Assembly (NCBI GenBank): GCA_964459845.1 | Contig: CAYWOC010000015.1 | Coordinates: forward strand, 1 to 51,490 | Length of the DNA: 51,490 nt | Source of the DNA: CALZFJ01 sp964459845 | GTDB lineage: Bacteria > Bacteroidota > Bacteroidia > Bacteroidales > Muribaculaceae | Direction of reading: 5' to 3' | Shown here: in pieces, positions 1-8,315 of the stretch | Layout of the letters: each line of letters starts with the position of its first letter | How positions within the stretch are numbered: position 1 is the stretch's first letter | The notes under the pieces: model-generated | What the model was told of the DNA's origin: nothing | Database searches by the model: none | What the model saw: only the letters and a program-made list of their open reading frames with translations | Made by a program: the position numbers and the translations under genes

Positions 1-178
1 TGTCGGTTGTTATTGTATGCACCCACCTCCTGTATCCGAAAAGGATTCTCACCACTGAAGATTCCAAAACGAAGTGAGCATTTTCGGTGAGAAAATAAAT
101 GAAAATCACCGAGGGTTTGCCAATTGAACCTACCCTTCATACTTTTAGGAGAAGTTTGAGAAAATATCAAATAAAAAA

Positions 179-210
179 ATTGGTTGTTTGGGAAATGGTT
201 ATTAACTTTG
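179..210 (+). promoter_or_regulatory. Promoter for the AAA+ ATPase transcript
   Basis: ATTG at 179-182, a 20-base gap, and TAACTTTG at 203-210 match the Bacteroidetes -33/-7 pattern. Transcription would begin near 217, giving a leader of about 340 bases before the start codon at 561. Bases 1-178 hold no convincing gene; they contain two competing short hairpins (46-53 with 86-93, and 84-90 with 106-112). Confidence 0.6.
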
Positions 211-249
211 CGCTGTAATGGGGAGAAGCCATTTGTGGCGCAACTCTTT

Positions 250-564
250 TCATACAGTTTAATTACTTCATTTTAGCTATGAAGCATCTGCATCTCAATG
301 GCACAAGTAGGGCGGTATCTGTCCCTTCTTGCAGTGCTGAGATGAGGTGTGAGTAGTATTTTCTACCGACATTTTTCAACCGCAGAAAAAGCTCCGACAG
401 CTCGTGGCGCGTATTGGTGTGTTCGCAACACAGCAGTCGGGGGGAGCGGTAAGTTCTTTACCATGTTGGCTATTTTCCCGGAGGTAGGCCTCCGGGTTGA
501 GATTACTAAAATGAAGTATTAACCTCTGGATGGTTTCCGAAGCCATCCCTCTAAAACTGTATGA
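250..564 (+). ncRNA. Large structured 5' leader RNA of the AAA+ ATPase
   Basis: Two long-range helices close this region: 250-260 pairs with 554-564 (11 perfect base pairs) and 264-276 pairs with 506-518 (13 perfect base pairs). A hairpin at 528-548 (GGATGG/CCATCC) sits between the two 3' strands, making a three-way junction. Inside lie a perfect 8-bp hairpin at 477-496 (CCCGGAGG, loop TAGG), a 6-bp hairpin at 418-432, and CATCTCA/TGAGATG pairing near 291-342. The start codon at 561-563 lies within the 3' strand of the closing helix, so the fold could hide it. I do not recognise the RNA as a known family. It could be a regulatory leader, a self-standing ncRNA or a binding site for the encoded protein. 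Confidence 0.55.
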
Positions 565-2459
565 TTATGAAAAGTAAATCCCCAATAAACGTAGGTATGA
601 TACAATTCTATAACTACGAAAAAGACCAGACTGACGAACTGGCTTTTATCAATCAATTTCCATTCGATGACCGCAGCGATTTTATTGCAGATGATACCTT
701 TGGAGGCATCGCTGTTAAAATCACAGTCTCCAATGTGCGCTTCGACAGCGGTGTCCGCCGCAATGTGTCGTTAATTCTTGTGGATGTCACCGCACGCTAT
801 GAAGTTGCTTGTCGGTCTCTGAAAATCAACTTGCACAAACAAGAGTATAATAAGGTGCTATATGCACATTTCTCTGTCAGTGACATGATGCCGGGACACA
901 TCTATAAGATTGTGATGAGTGATCCAATTGCGTCGCAAACCCTTATTGAAAGGTCGTTCCGCCTTATAAATCCAGTCGATTTGCCGCATCCTGCTCGTTG
1001 GTATGGAGTCCGCGACGGAGGTCTCCGGACTGCTTGGGAAAGCGATTTGTATAAGACTATTAAAACTGACGATTGGCTGACCTATTATGTGAGGTTCAAT
1101 ATCGAGCAAAAACTCGGTAGCTTATTGCCATCTGTAATGCCTGAACTTGAGTTGCGACTCTACTTCTCCGACAGTCAGGAGCCTTTGGTGCAGTTCAGTG
1201 AGCCTGTATGCGTCAGCAAGGATGATTACAAAGATAATCTTTGGTATGTGGAATATCCTTTCACAACATCCATCGACAGGAACGGAGTATTATATGCAGA
1301 ACTGTTGTGCATGGAATATCCCATTGCTGGATTCGTGTTCGATACAAACGCCTATGAGGAACACGGTACATGGTGTGGAAAATATATCGAACCTATTGAC
1401 GAATATTCTCTAAATGCAGCTACCGAACGGTGGCGCGCCAGCTCTCAGCGGGTGGAGGATTGCATTGAGGCTGAACACGATGAATTTGACAAAATGCTTG
1501 ACAAATTCATCGCAGAGGAAAATGTGGCATCCGAATCAGGGACTGATGAAATCAATCAAGAGCCAGATGCCGAGACGAAGAATGAATCACGCTATGATGA
1601 TGCACTTTCGTTTTCTTTGGAAAATTTGACTGGTTTATGCTCTGTGAAAGAGAAACTTGCCATTTACGAGCGCATGGCGCGCTTCAACAAGATGCGCTCT
1701 GACAAGGGACTCCCGACGATATCCACACCTCTGCACTCCATGTTTCTCGGCTCTCCGGGAACAGGCAAGACAACAGTCGCAAAGATGATGGGGGTGATGC
1801 TTCGTAGCGCAGGAGTTCTCTCCAAAGGTCATGTGGTGATACGCGAGCGAGCTACCTTGCTCGGACAAAACTACAACTCTGAGTCCGAGAAGACGCTTGC
1901 CGCCATTGAGGAAGCTCAAGGAGGCATATTGTTCATCGACGAGGCATATCAGTTATTCCAGCCAGACGACTCGCGTGACCCGGGAAAATTCGTCATTGAA
2001 ACGCTGCTTACTGCGTTAGCAGATGAGACCAACCGCGACTGGATGCTGATTCTTGCCGGATATTCGGATAAGATGAAGCGAATGTTTGATATGAATCCAG
2101 GATTTAAGTCACGCATTCCCGAGTCCAATATATACATCTTCGATGATTTCACGGAGTCGGAACTTATGGAGATTGCGGAAAATTATCTAATCCACAACAA
2201 TTACACGCTGACTGCGGATGCTCGGAAGGCATTGGTAGAACGGCTTAATGCCGACTATGCCCAGCGTGATGAAAACTTCGGCAACGCGCGTCATGTGATA
2301 AACTTGATTCAGACTGAAATTCTTCCGTCAATGGCAGTCAGAGTCACAACCGAGGGGCTTGGTGATGAGGCTTCACTTACAGAAATACGGGCGACAGATA
2401 TACCGGCATCTGTAAGTAAATCGATTGTATCGCGTCCGCGAGTTGGATTTATTATATAA
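561..2459 (+). CDS. AAA+ ATPase of the CbbX/SpoVK class
   Basis: The C-terminal half is a CbbX/SpoVK-like AAA+ module. Walker A is GSPGTGKT near residue 397, Walker B is GGILFIDEAY near 455, and the sensor-1/arginine-finger stretch contains LILAGY and NPGFKSRIP. Such proteins remodel protein complexes by ATP hydrolysis. The N-terminal ~300 residues are strand-rich and not recognised, followed by an acidic linker (about 305-345), so the substrate is unknown. There is no signal peptide or membrane segment, so it should be cytoplasmic. It stands alone between its own promoter and a strong hairpin. The ATG at 561 lies inside the closing helix of the leader; a second ATG follows at codon 3. The AAA+ assignment is firm; the biological role is not. 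Confidence 0.85.
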   Translation: MIMKSKSPINVGMIQFYNYEKDQTDELAFINQFPFDDRSDFIADDTFGGIAVKITVSNVRFDSGVRRNVSLILVDVTARYEVACRSLKINLHKQEYNKVLYAHFSVSDMMPGHIYKIVMSDPIASQTLIERSFRLINPVDLPHPARWYGVRDGGLRTAWESDLYKTIKTDDWLTYYVRFNIEQKLGSLLPSVMPELELRLYFSDSQEPLVQFSEPVCVSKDDYKDNLWYVEYPFTTSIDRNGVLYAELLCMEYPIAGFVFDTNAYEEHGTWCGKYIEPIDEYSLNAATERWRASSQRVEDCIEAEHDEFDKMLDKFIAEENVASESGTDEINQEPDAETKNESRYDDALSFSLENLTGLCSVKEKLAIYERMARFNKMRSDKGLPTISTPLHSMFLGSPGTGKTTVAKMMGVMLRSAGVLSKGHVVIRERATLLGQNYNSESEKTLAAIEEAQGGILFIDEAYQLFQPDDSRDPGKFVIETLLTALADETNRDWMLILAGYSDKMKRMFDMNPGFKSRIPESNIYIFDDFTESELMEIAENYLIHNNYTLTADARKALVERLNADYAQRDENFGNARHVINLIQTEILPSMAVRVTTEGLGDEASLTEIRATDIPASVSKSIVSRPRVGFII

Positions 2460-2502
2460 GTTCTGACTTTAACCGCATGGTTGGCGCAAAGCTCCAATCA
2501 AA

Positions 2503-2541
2503 TCAAGTCCGAAGCCAAGAAAGCGATGGCTTCGGACTTGA
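2503..2541 (+). terminator. Strong hairpin after the AAA+ gene
   Basis: A perfect 14-bp stem (2503-2516 with 2528-2541; core AAGTCCGAAGCC) with an 11-base loop lies 43 bases after the stop codon. It lacks a clear T run, so it may stabilise the 3' end rather than terminate intrinsically. Nothing else is evident up to 2779. Confidence 0.5.
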
Positions 2542-2779
2542 CTGTCATATGATGAATTGCGATGATGACAATCCCGTTATAATGGAGGCAGTCGTCGGTT
2601 AAATCAAAACAGTTGAACAACGTTGTAATGTAGCCCAAAATAGTTGAGCATAGCTATTGTGTAAAATTGATTAGTTAATAGCTGTCGATCTGTCGATGAT
2701 ATATTTAGGGATAGGGATTAGTTGTGAATGAGGCTGTTGAGGCGTGATGTGGATAAATGGGATGTGAAAATAATTCAGA

Positions 2780-3316
2780 TTACTTGCTTGTTAAATCAAT
2801 CTTATTTGATATTATAGAGCCAGAACAGTAAAGTTTTATATATTCGGGCATAACCGTAGCATCTGATTCAAATAAACGTCCGTCAGTTATTTTTAAACCT
2901 AATGTTGGCAAATCCTTGTTATTGATTTCCTCAGTTAAGTTTTCTAATGAAATTGGAGAATAGACAAAATATCTCGCTCCATTGATTATAAAATATTGGC
3001 CATAATCTAAACCATAACCTCTAATGCTGTTAGTTATGTCTCGATTGTTAATGTCGTAAATCCGAATGGAATCCACAGGGTGCAGCGCACCCTTCATCCC
3101 TGGTGATATTGAATTTGTACCCCAAATATATACTCTATTGCAAAATTCCACATCTAAATTTAAAATATAGTATGCTTTGTCTGTGTTTAACGAATCGGAT
3201 ACTGATATTTGCTTGAAGGATATGGACTTTATGATGTAGTTATCTTCCCTCGTTTGGCAGCTACAAAGAACTATGGATATCCATATCGACAAAATGATAA
3301 AAATGTTATTATTCAT
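2780..3316 (-). CDS. Small hypothetical lipoprotein
   Basis: The 178-residue protein has an N-terminal hydrophobic stretch ending in LCSC followed by Q, a lipobox with the lipidated cysteine near residue 20. It is therefore probably anchored in the outer or inner membrane. The mature part is strand-rich with many polar residues and matches no family I recognise. It lies 45 bases downstream of a minus-strand membrane-protein gene and probably shares its transcript. Base composition is clearly more AT-rich than the operon at 4091-14465, which may mean later acquisition. No function is proposed. Confidence 0.7.
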   Translation of the reverse strand: MNNNIFIILSIWISIVLCSCQTREDNYIIKSISFKQISVSDSLNTDKAYYILNLDVEFCNRVYIWGTNSISPGMKGALHPVDSIRIYDINNRDITNSIRGYGLDYGQYFIINGARYFVYSPISLENLTEEINNKDLPTLGLKITDGRLFESDATVMPEYIKLYCSGSIISNKIDLTSK

Positions 3317-3361
3317 TCAACTTAATAATATATTGAGGTGATTTAAACGTGTTTTGTCCTT

Positions 3362-3787
3362 TCAGAGCAGATTATAGATAATTCCTCTCAGTGCAAGTGG
3401 TTTTATGAAAAACTTTTCCAATAGAACATAAGTCGTAATCCCCCAAGTTATAGATAAAGGAAGAATCATAAAGAAGCACCAATCGGGAATCAGATGGTTA
3501 TATTGATTCTTGCCGAATTTCTTATTTATTAAATGTACTTTCTTGTCAGGGAAGAACCTTAAATATGTGTATATTAATACTAAAAGTAGATAAATCGACA
3601 ATAAATAACCATCATTTCCACGCCACGGGTCTCTTAACAGTTCGCACAAAAATAATGCGAGTGGGAAAAAGAAAAACGCAAAGGTCATAGCCAAATACAA
3701 TAGACTAAGAATCTTTGCATATTCTCTTTTCTTGTTATAAGCCCGATACACTCTAAAAAATATATAATCCATCATATCCGTTGTCAT
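3362..3787 (-). CDS. Small hypothetical membrane protein
   Basis: The 141-residue protein has three clear hydrophobic segments (about residues 27-50, 61-78 and 103-125) separated by basic loops, so it is an inner-membrane protein. I recognise no family. It is the first gene of a two-gene minus-strand unit with the lipoprotein. A TATCTTTG element at 3849-3856 on the minus strand could drive both. The ATG at 3787 is chosen; codon 5 or 6 is an alternative start. A link between membrane protein and lipoprotein is only inferred from spacing. Confidence 0.65.
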   Translation of the reverse strand: MTTDMMDYIFFRVYRAYNKKREYAKILSLLYLAMTFAFFFFPLALFLCELLRDPWRGNDGYLLSIYLLLVLIYTYLRFFPDKKVHLINKKFGKNQYNHLIPDWCFFMILPLSITWGITTYVLLEKFFIKPLALRGIIYNLL

Positions 3788-3848
3788 TGCAGAAGAGGCT
3801 TTTGCGGGTTCACATCATTGCAGTTGTCCTCACCATTGTCTGGCATTG

Positions 3849-3856
3849 CAAAGATA
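3849..3856 (-). promoter_or_regulatory. Probable -7 element for the minus-strand lipoprotein pair
   Basis: Read on the minus strand the site is TATCTTTG, an exact TAnnTTTG match. It would start transcription near 3842, about 55 bases before the ATG at 3787. No good -33 element is visible at the usual distance. Confidence 0.4.
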
Positions 3857-4041
3857 GCATAATTATCATTGACAACCTCCAACTTCTTAGCATATTTTCT
3901 CGTGTAATAGACGGGAAGAATATAAGTCTCGCTGTATGCTCACTCTTCATTGAGCATTTTCGAGCAGAGAACCAGTGGGTTAAAGTAGTAAGTAATGGTT
4001 AGAAATATCCCTATTTTGGAATAAAATCACCATTATTGGGG

Positions 4042-4073
4042 ATTGTGGCGGTAGTGTGCATAATCTATTTTTG
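4042..4073 (+). promoter_or_regulatory. Promoter of the TonB receptor operon
   Basis: ATTG at 4042-4045, a 20-base gap and TATTTTTG at 4066-4073. The predicted start near 4080 leaves only about 10 untranslated bases before the ATG at 4091. Confidence 0.55.
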
Positions 4074-4090
4074 CACAAAAAAAGTAGAAT

Positions 4091-6919
4091 ATGCGACAAT
4101 GCAGATTTTTGTTGCTTTTAGTGGCAATCTTAATCGGTGCGTTTGCCGAAGACTATGGTGATGCTATAAAGGCACAAACTGTCAATATGATAGAAATTTC
4201 TGGCTTGGTGAAAAGTGCCGCCGACGGGGATCCGCTGGTGGGTGCTACTGTGTCGATTTCTGGCGCAGCTCAGCGCGCTTTTGCTACCGACATCAATGGG
4301 AAATTCAGTGTGAAGTTGCCTAAAAGCAGCACGCCATATCGCATGAAAATTAGTTATGTGGGATACAAGACGATTGTGCGTACGCTTGCAGGGCAAAGCA
4401 GCCAAGATGTAAGCATTGTTATGAAATCGGCTGCGCAGCTCGGAGAGGTAGTGGTGACAGCTCGTGGTAGCAAAGGTCCTGTCACTTCGTCGGTTATCGG
4501 ACGTGACGCTATGAGGCACTTGCAGCCGACAAGCATTGCAGACCTTATGGAACTGCTCCCTGGCGGCTATTCGAAAGATCCTAATATGGGCGAGGCAAAC
4601 ACACTCTCGCTGCGCGAGACGGGAACTATGGGAGCATACGGTGCTGCCACAAAGAACAACAATTATGCCATATCATCACTGGGAACGCAATTCATAGTGG
4701 ATGGAGTTCCAATCTCGACTGATGCTAATCTGCAATATACTCCGTTGTCGGACACACAGTCGTCGGTAAGTTCTTCGACAACCGAGAATGTCCGCAACAT
4801 CACAAACCGCGGTGTGGATATGCGCTCGATATCTACCGATGATGTGGAGAGCGTGGAAGTGGTGAGGGGCATACCTTCGGCAGAATATGGCAACCTCACG
4901 AGTGGACTTGTGAATATTCGCAAAATACGCCGCGCCATTCCATTCACAGCCCGCTTTAAGGCTGACGGCTACAGCAAACTGTTCTCGGTGGGTAAGGGTG
5001 TGGCTCTAAACACTGTAGGCACATCTATTCTGAATGTCGATTTGGGCTATCTCGACTCAAAGATTGACCCTACCGACAACCTGTCGAACTATAAGCGAGT
5101 GACAGGCTCACTGCGCTACACGCTGCGCAACAATAATAGCGACAGCCGAACATGGCAATTTAATTCGGCTCTTGACTATTCCGGCTCATTCGACAACAGC
5201 AAGACCGACCCTGATATAAATTATGGACGAGTGGATGAGTACAAATCCACATACAGCCGCTTTGCATTGACCAACAATTTCAATCTGCGATGGAAACGGT
5301 CGGTGTTCAAAGAGCTGGATGTGAACACAATGTTCAGCTTGCAGCTCGATAAACTGCGCCAGACCCGCCTTGTTGCCCCACAGCGATATGGCATAGTTCC
5401 GCTTTCGTTTGTTGATGGCGAAAATGAGGCGCAAGCCGTGTTCTCGGAGTATCTTGCCGATTATGAATGCGATGGCAAGCCGTTTACCGCATATATAAAA
5501 GCAAAAGGTGTGATGGAATTTAAGGCATTAGGAACGGAAAATACGGTGAAGTTTGGTGCCAATTGGGATATGGCTAAAAACTTTGGAGAAGGTCAGGTGT
5601 ATGATATGCACCGTCCGCTCAGCGTGTCGGGCTGGAGCTCACGACCTCGCCGTTATGCCGATATACCTGCAATACATAATTTTTCGGTATTTGCCGAGGA
5701 GATGATGAAGGTTGGCGTGGGCAAAACGCAGCTCGACTTGATGGCAGGAGTGAGGCTGAACAGCCTGCTCGGTCTTGACAAGGCATATGAGATGAGCGGT
5801 AGGGTGTATGCTGATCCTCGGGCAAACATAAGTTGGCACATGCCAAAATTTGATGTTGCCGACAAGCCGATGTCAATCACATTCAATGGCGGATATGGAA
5901 TCACGACCAAGATGCCAACTCTCAATTACCTTTATCCCGACAAGTATTACAGCAACTTCATCTGCTTGGCATATTACGACACTAATAATCCTGTGAACGA
6001 CAGCCGATTTATAGTGCATACTTATGTGCAAGACCCTACAAACTATAATCTTAAGCCGGCTCGCAACCATAAGTGGGAGGTGCGGCTCGATGTGAACTGG
6101 TATGACAACACTTTATCGGTGGATTTCTTCCAAGAGAAAATGACATCGGGATACAGATACTCGTCGATATATGGCGTGTATGAATATAATTATTATGATG
6201 TGAGCCAGATGGCTGCTGGCAAGGACTATACCACGCTTCCATATGAACACCGCAGGGTGCTCGACGGATACCAGCAATCATCGAACGGCAGCCGGCTCGA
6301 CAAGAAAGGCGTGGAATTGCAGTTCAACTCAAAGCGCATCCCATGCTTGCGCACGCGCATCAATGTGACAGGAGCTTGGTTTCACTCGGTATATACCAAT
6401 AGCCAACCGATGTTTGAGAGCGTAAGCACGGTAATCAACAATCAGGCTGTGGCAGACAAATATGTGGGTCTATATGATTGGAGCGACGGAAGGGAAAACG
6501 ACCGACTGAATACTAATGTGACATTCGACACTCAGATTCCTGAATGGAAACTGATATTCACTACATCTTTCCAGTGTATGTGGCTTGTGCGCACGAAAAC
6601 AATGTGGAAAAACGGAACTCCCACGCACTATATCTCGGCAGAAGATGGAGCACTGCACGACTTCACTGCCGCAAGCCTTGACGACATATACTTGAAGCAA
6701 CTGCTCAAGACTTACAATGAGGACCAGTTTAAGCCATTCACAGTGCCTATGTCGATGGTGGTGAATCTGAAAGTGACAAAGGAGATAGGCAAATATATGC
6801 GCCTGTCGTTTTTTGCCAACAAGATTCTGGATTACCTGCCAGACTATAAGGCAAACGGCAAAGTGATTCGTCGCAATGCATCACCTTATTTCGGCGTGGA
6901 GGCAAGTTTCTCGATATGA
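4091..6919 (+). CDS. TonB-dependent outer-membrane receptor
   Basis: The 942-residue protein has a signal peptide (residues 1 to about 29), then a carboxypeptidase-regulatory-like domain (about 34-112, with the typical VGATVSI and GYKT segments), then a TonB plug (about 115-280, including VDGVPI and VESVEVVRG-like signatures). A long beta-barrel follows and ends in a phenylalanine-containing strand. It should import a ligand across the outer membrane using TonB energy. The partners immediately downstream are DUF4876 and DUF6850 proteins rather than SusD, so a glycan substrate is not suggested. Metal complexes, cofactors or peptides are possible; the adjacent M16 peptidase leans weakly toward peptides. 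First gene of a run of five. Confidence 0.9.
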   Translation: MRQCRFLLLLVAILIGAFAEDYGDAIKAQTVNMIEISGLVKSAADGDPLVGATVSISGAAQRAFATDINGKFSVKLPKSSTPYRMKISYVGYKTIVRTLAGQSSQDVSIVMKSAAQLGEVVVTARGSKGPVTSSVIGRDAMRHLQPTSIADLMELLPGGYSKDPNMGEANTLSLRETGTMGAYGAATKNNNYAISSLGTQFIVDGVPISTDANLQYTPLSDTQSSVSSSTTENVRNITNRGVDMRSISTDDVESVEVVRGIPSAEYGNLTSGLVNIRKIRRAIPFTARFKADGYSKLFSVGKGVALNTVGTSILNVDLGYLDSKIDPTDNLSNYKRVTGSLRYTLRNNNSDSRTWQFNSALDYSGSFDNSKTDPDINYGRVDEYKSTYSRFALTNNFNLRWKRSVFKELDVNTMFSLQLDKLRQTRLVAPQRYGIVPLSFVDGENEAQAVFSEYLADYECDGKPFTAYIKAKGVMEFKALGTENTVKFGANWDMAKNFGEGQVYDMHRPLSVSGWSSRPRRYADIPAIHNFSVFAEEMMKVGVGKTQLDLMAGVRLNSLLGLDKAYEMSGRVYADPRANISWHMPKFDVADKPMSITFNGGYGITTKMPTLNYLYPDKYYSNFICLAYYDTNNPVNDSRFIVHTYVQDPTNYNLKPARNHKWEVRLDVNWYDNTLSVDFFQEKMTSGYRYSSIYGVYEYNYYDVSQMAAGKDYTTLPYEHRRVLDGYQQSSNGSRLDKKGVELQFNSKRIPCLRTRINVTGAWFHSVYTNSQPMFESVSTVINNQAVADKYVGLYDWSDGRENDRLNTNVTFDTQIPEWKLIFTTSFQCMWLVRTKTMWKNGTPTHYISAEDGALHDFTAASLDDIYLKQLLKTYNEDQFKPFTVPMSMVVNLKVTKEIGKYMRLSFFANKILDYLPDYKANGKVIRRNASPYFGVEASFSI

Positions 6920-6968
6920 TGGTTTTGGGGAATAGAAAGATATAATAAAGAAATAAAGAATAAAGCTG

Positions 6969-8297
6969 ATGATACTTACAAAGATGAGAAATATGACAAA
7001 AAGCGCAGCAATCGTGATTGTTGTTGCGGTTATGGCTGTGATTTGCTCATGTTCCGACAAAAACGACTTGACGCAGACCGATGCCGCTTTCGAGGTGGTG
7101 AAGCCCGAGGGTGTGAACGATATGACCATAAAAAGTCAAGAACTTAAAGCCACCAATCTCTCAACAGGAGTCACAACAATTCTTCACGACCTGAATAATG
7201 TGAATCTTATGGAAGGCTTATATGACTTCACATATTCGGCAGAAATCACCTACATCGCTAAAAACGACAAGGGTGAGGAAGCGGAAGTGAGCGGTCGCTT
7301 GTCGGGCAAGGCTGAGAATGTGACAGTGACTGGTGCAGCAAAGAGCATCAACATAGAGACATATCTCACAGTGGATAAGGATGATTTCATCTTTGAGGAA
7401 ATATTCTTTTCCGGCACATTGCGCGCTTCTGGCTCGCAATATAATGGCGACAGCTATATAAAGATATACAATAACACCGACCATGTGCTGTATGCCGACG
7501 GGCTGGCGTTCTGCGAGTCGAAATTCAAATCTACACAATATTTTGATTACACGCCCGACATTCGCAAAGACACGATGACGGTGTGGTCGATATATGTGAT
7601 TCCGGGCTCTGGCACAGAGCATCCGGTGAAACCGGGCGAGTCGATGGTGATATGCGACACAGGTATCGACCATCGTGTTGCCAACCCCAATTCATTCGAC
7701 TTGAGCAACGCCGATTTCGAATGGTATGACATTTCCTCTGAACCTGCCCACATGGACATCGACAGCGAGACCGTGCCTAACCTCGACAAGTGGTATTGCT
7801 ACACTCGCTCATTCTATGTGTTGCACAACAGAGGCTTCACTTCGTTTGCTCTTGTGCGCATACCGAAGAATATTTCAAAAGAGCAGTATCTCAAGGATTA
7901 TCTCTACACCTACTATTATACGATGTATCTTCCGGCAGGGGTTTTCCCGATGCAACAGCAGGCATACAAGATTCCGAACGACTGGATTGTGGATGGCGTG
8001 AATTGCAGTGTAGAGTCGGAACGCCTGTGGAACTTGCTGCCGCCGTCGGTAGATGCTGGCTGGACGCATTGCGGCAAAATAGACAAAGACCAGTCGCGCT
8101 ACTTCCGCAGCGTGCGCCGTAAGTTGCTATATCTGAATGCCGACGGAACAATGAAACTGCAAGACACAAATAATTCGACAGAAGATTTCAATACAGAATG
8201 TATCCCGTCGATAATAGAGTTGCAACAATCGGCTATCGATCCAGAAGGAAATAAAGCCACGACGTTGACCTACGATGGAGTTCAACCAAAGAAATGA
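6969..8297 (+). CDS. DUF4876 lipoprotein
   Basis: The protein begins with a basic/hydrophobic leader ending in ICSC then S, a lipobox, followed by DKND, an acidic stretch like the Bacteroidetes lipoprotein surface-export signal. The body carries the DUF4876 signature region with DSYIKIYNNTDHVLYADGL-like sequence around residues 158-178. It starts 49 bases after the receptor, so it is probably co-transcribed and may be the surface partner of the receptor, taking the place SusD has in glycan systems. The ATG at 6969 precedes other in-frame ATGs (6984 and 6993); 6993 gives a more typical signal peptide. The family identification is by recognition; the ligand is unknown. Confidence 0.75.
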   Translation: MILTKMRNMTKSAAIVIVVAVMAVICSCSDKNDLTQTDAAFEVVKPEGVNDMTIKSQELKATNLSTGVTTILHDLNNVNLMEGLYDFTYSAEITYIAKNDKGEEAEVSGRLSGKAENVTVTGAAKSINIETYLTVDKDDFIFEEIFFSGTLRASGSQYNGDSYIKIYNNTDHVLYADGLAFCESKFKSTQYFDYTPDIRKDTMTVWSIYVIPGSGTEHPVKPGESMVICDTGIDHRVANPNSFDLSNADFEWYDISSEPAHMDIDSETVPNLDKWYCYTRSFYVLHNRGFTSFALVRIPKNISKEQYLKDYLYTYYYTMYLPAGVFPMQQQAYKIPNDWIVDGVNCSVESERLWNLLPPSVDAGWTHCGKIDKDQSRYFRSVRRKLLYLNADGTMKLQDTNNSTEDFNTECIPSIIELQQSAIDPEGNKATTLTYDGVQPKK

Positions 8298-8315
8298 TGC
8301 AGATAGGAGAGTAGA

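Noticed and set aside
439..444. G-rich run in the AAA+ leader as another slippage tract
   Set aside because: Only six G's, outside any coding sequence, and explained by pairing in the leader structure.
250..564. The leader inverted repeats (264-276 with 506-518, 250-260 with 554-564) as a second invertible DNA segment
   Set aside because: The right arm is interrupted by about 35 bases holding its own hairpin, the promoter lies outside at 179-210, and no recombinase is adjacent. RNA pairing explains the order better, though inversion is not excluded.
3781..4002. Plus-strand open frame opposite the start of the membrane-protein gene
   Set aside because: It begins inside the divergent promoter region, has no family likeness, and overlaps the minus-strand gene start and promoter element.
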